Under the pieces are notes generated by a model. It saw nothing but the letters and a program-made list of their open reading frames with translations. It made no database searches and had not been told where the DNA came from. From assembly GCA_902765725.1 (NCBI GenBank), contig CACXAT010000004.1, positions 1 to 64,000 on the forward strand: DNA of 64,000 nt, written 5' to 3'. Both the position numbers and the translations under genes were made by a program. This document shows positions 61,701 to 64,000 of this stretch, piece after piece. The DNA is from an uncultured Lachnospiraceae bacterium (lineage in GTDB: Bacteria; Bacillota; Clostridia; Lachnospirales; Lachnospiraceae). Position 1 is the first letter of the stretch. Each line of letters opens with the position of its first letter.

Positions 61701-63995
61701 ATGGTAAACAGAAGATGGAGAATCCTGGCTGCAGCCATGGCTGCCGTACTGGCATGTTCGTCAGCGGCGTTCGCGGCTGAGACCGAGGCAGACGCAGCCG
61801 AGGCAGTGAGAGAGGGAGGAGATGATGTGCTGGTCGTCGGATACAGCAACTTCTCCAGCAAGTTCTCACCGTTCTTTGCGGAGACAGCATATGATCAGGA
61901 CGCACAGGCGATGACTCAGATCGGACTGATCACCACAGACCGTGTAGGCCAGGTTATCTACAAGGGAATCGAGGGAGAGACCAATAACTACAACGGTACG
62001 GACTATACGTATCATGGACCGGCGGATATCGAGGTGACGGAGAATGAAGACGGAACGGTCTTCTATGATTTCACCCTTCGCGATGACATCGTGTTCTCTG
62101 ACGGCGAGCCGCTGACCATCGATGATGTTATTTTCAATCTGTATGTACTCTGCGATCCGACCTATGACGGATCCTCCACACTGTTCTCGATGCCGATCGA
62201 AGGCCTTGAGGAATACCGCAGCGGCATGGACACCCTGTTCAACCTGCTGATCGCGGCAGGTCCGGAGAACACGGACTTCAGCCTGTGGGATGAGGCGACC
62301 CAGACAGCGTTCTGGGAGGATTACAACCAGGCATCCGTCGCGTTCGCCCAGGCGATCGTGGATCTGTGCAAGGCGGCCGGCTACAATGCCGAGGATGACT
62401 CCGTTGCTGCCTGCGCGGCGAACTGGGGTTATGAGCTTGAGGAAGACGCGACCGTCGAGGATTTCTGGAGTGCCATGGTCGAGGCATATGGCGGCGACAT
62501 CGTTACGCTGTCCTCCACAGAGAAGGCGGATGACGATCACAGCCTCGCGGCTCTGATGAGCGATTATGACGCATACTCCGTCGGTGTTGAGACCGGAGAT
62601 GCAGCCGCAAACATCAGCGGTATCCAGAAGACCGGCGACAACTCCCTGCGCGTTGTTGCGACCCAGGTCGATGCAACCCTGATCTATCAGCTTGCAATCT
62701 CGATCGCTCCGATGCACTATTACGGCGACGCTTCCATGTATGACTATGACGCGAACAAGTTCGGGTTCCCGAAGGGCGATCTGAGCATGATCCGCGCGAA
62801 GACCACTCAGCCGATGGGCGCCGGCCCGTACAAGTTCCTGCAGTACAAGGACGGCACGATCAACTATGAGGCCAACGATTCCTACTATCTTGGCGCTCCG
62901 AAGATCAAGTACATGAACTTCAGAGAGTCTCTTGATACCGATAAGATGAACGGTGTTGTCACCGGTACTCTGGATATCACGGATCCGTCCTTCAGCAAGG
63001 ATACCGCGCAGGCAATCGCGGACGCGAACAGCAACGGCGAGGTGACAGGCGATGTCATCACCACCAGCACGGTTGACAATCTTGGCTACGGTTATATCGG
63101 AATCAATACCCACAACGTGAAGGTCGGCGATGATCCGGGTTCCGACGAATCCAAGGCGCTCCGCCATGCGATCGCAACCGTTCTGGCTGTCTATCGTGAT
63201 GTTGCTATCGATTCCTACTACGGAGATGCTGCTGAAGTCATCAACTATCCGATCTCCAGCACCTCCTGGGCAGCTCCGCAGCCGGCAGATGAAGGTTATG
63301 AAGTCGCGTTCTCCGTGGATGCGGACGGCAATCCGATCTACACCTCCGAGATGAGCGCGGAAGACAAGTATGCGGCAGCGCTTGCGGCAGCCCTGACCTG
63401 GTTCGAGAAGGCCGGCTACACCGTAGAGGACGGCAAGCTGACGGCAGCACCGGAAGGCGCGGCCCTTGAGTATGAGGCAATGATCCCGGCAGACGGCTCG
63501 GGCGATCACCCGGCATTCATGGTGCTGGATCTTGCTCATGACGCACTGGAGTCCATCGGCTTCAATCTGATTATCACAGACCTTTCCAACAGCGCAGACC
63601 TGTGGACCGCACTGGAAGCCGGAGACGGCGAGATCTGGTGCGCGGCATGGGGCGCTACGATCGATCCGGATATGTACCAGGTTTACTATTCGGATATTGC
63701 AAACGGCGGCAAGGAGCCGGGCGGATCCAACTACATGTACCAGATCGAGGATCCGGACCTGGATGAGCTGATCATGGCAGCAAGAATGAGCCTTGACCAG
63801 ACCTACCGCAAGACCATCTACAAGCAGTGCCTGGATACCATCATCAGCTGGGCCTGCGAAGTTCCGACCTATCAGCGTCAGAACGCGATCATCTTCAGCA
63901 CACAGCGTATCAACATCGACACTGTGACGCCGGATATCACCACGTTCTATAATTGGTACGCAGAGATCCAGAACTTAGAAATGGCTGCACAGTAA
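61701..63995 (+). CDS. Peptide-binding protein (SBP_bac_5), enlarged, conventional topology
   Basis: 764 residues. The Sec signal peptide (RILAAAMAAVLACSSAAFA) is followed by AETEAD and no mature-end cysteine. Motifs: VVGYSNFSSKFSPFFAETAY, FTLRDDIVFSDGEPLTIDDV, GAGPYKFLQYKDGTINYEAN and GYIGINTHNV. It is larger than the usual ~550-600 residues because of an insertion around 165-280 (aromatic and acidic, FEDYNQA-like). The usual C-terminus is present: DPDLDELIMAARMSLDQTYR and WACEVPTYQRQNAIIFST. Probably a second substrate receptor for the oppBCDF transporter. The stop is 5 nt before the window end. Confidence 0.9.
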   Translation: MVNRRWRILAAAMAAVLACSSAAFAAETEADAAEAVREGGDDVLVVGYSNFSSKFSPFFAETAYDQDAQAMTQIGLITTDRVGQVIYKGIEGETNNYNGTDYTYHGPADIEVTENEDGTVFYDFTLRDDIVFSDGEPLTIDDVIFNLYVLCDPTYDGSSTLFSMPIEGLEEYRSGMDTLFNLLIAAGPENTDFSLWDEATQTAFWEDYNQASVAFAQAIVDLCKAAGYNAEDDSVAACAANWGYELEEDATVEDFWSAMVEAYGGDIVTLSSTEKADDDHSLAALMSDYDAYSVGVETGDAAANISGIQKTGDNSLRVVATQVDATLIYQLAISIAPMHYYGDASMYDYDANKFGFPKGDLSMIRAKTTQPMGAGPYKFLQYKDGTINYEANDSYYLGAPKIKYMNFRESLDTDKMNGVVTGTLDITDPSFSKDTAQAIADANSNGEVTGDVITTSTVDNLGYGYIGINTHNVKVGDDPGSDESKALRHAIATVLAVYRDVAIDSYYGDAAEVINYPISSTSWAAPQPADEGYEVAFSVDADGNPIYTSEMSAEDKYAAALAAALTWFEKAGYTVEDGKLTAAPEGAALEYEAMIPADGSGDHPAFMVLDLAHDALESIGFNLIITDLSNSADLWTALEAGDGEIWCAAWGATIDPDMYQVYYSDIANGGKEPGGSNYMYQIEDPDLDELIMAARMSLDQTYRKTIYKQCLDTIISWACEVPTYQRQNAIIFSTQRINIDTVTPDITTFYNWYAEIQNLEMAAQ

Positions 63996-64000
63996 TCGAG

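Overview
The window reads as a chromosomal segment of a fairly GC-rich member of the Clostridia, most likely Lachnospiraceae. Supporting points are the gene order rho-rpmE-DUF1385-prmC-prfA, a type III glutamine synthetase, a YesM/YesN-type sugar two-component pair, MmsA/MmsB-type sugar ABC transporters and strong GGAGG ribosome binding sites. All confident genes but one (the CBS/HlyC membrane protein, 42772-44064) are on the plus strand. The first ~750 bases do not fit: they encode the end of a tandem solute-binding sensor domain that runs in frame into the C-terminal half of ClpX at a short shared motif. This looks like a chimeric join.

Layout. 1-7.9 kb: chimeric ORF, rpoD, folC, a 50-codon gene, a zinc-ribbon/TPR membrane protein, and a large RelA/SpoT-fold protein whose substrate motif is altered. 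8.0-17.4 kb: a compact division and cell wall (dcw) cluster, mraZ-rsmH-ftsL-ftsI-mraY-murD-ftsQ-ftsZ, with a MraZ operator of 10-bp-phased GTGG boxes and, between mraZ and rsmH, five hairpins sharing the invariant loop TAGGGAG. 17.4-22.5 kb: aroE-aroD, a MntP-like membrane protein, and a radical SAM enzyme next to a lipid kinase. 22.5-38.3 kb: a pentose/deoxy-sugar region with xylulokinase, a DUF4867 protein, an L-fucose/L-arabinose isomerase-family enzyme, mutarotase, a sugar ABC transporter with two paralogous permeases, and a histidine kinase/AraC response regulator flanked by two extracytoplasmic sugar-binding proteins. 38.3-46.3 kb: glnN, a CdaR-type regulator, a sigma-like protein without region 4, the CBS protein, and rho with a long repeat-rich disordered insert. 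46.3-54.8 kb: a structured RNA candidate, the rpmE leader, rpmE, DUF1385, prmC, prfA, hisC, a small export protein, a methyltransferase, dapF and a degenerate polysaccharide deacetylase lipoprotein. 54.9-64 kb: an oppBCDF peptide transporter, a binding protein that appears circularly permuted, a small membrane protein and a second, conventional binding protein.

Most unusual points: (1) the OppA-like protein at 59132-60874 carries the family's normal C-terminal segment directly after its signal peptide and ends where that segment should begin; (2) the TAGGGAG-loop hairpin array has compensating stems; (3) a related C-terminal tail occurs on both the division transpeptidase and FtsQ, with similar YGN repeats on the TPR protein; (4) the RelA-fold protein has lost the canonical NGYxSxH motif; (5) a sigma-like protein has no promoter -35-recognition domain; (6) Rho carries about a dozen RPEGM hexapeptides. 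All assignments come from reading the sequence and remembered family motifs; no database search was run.
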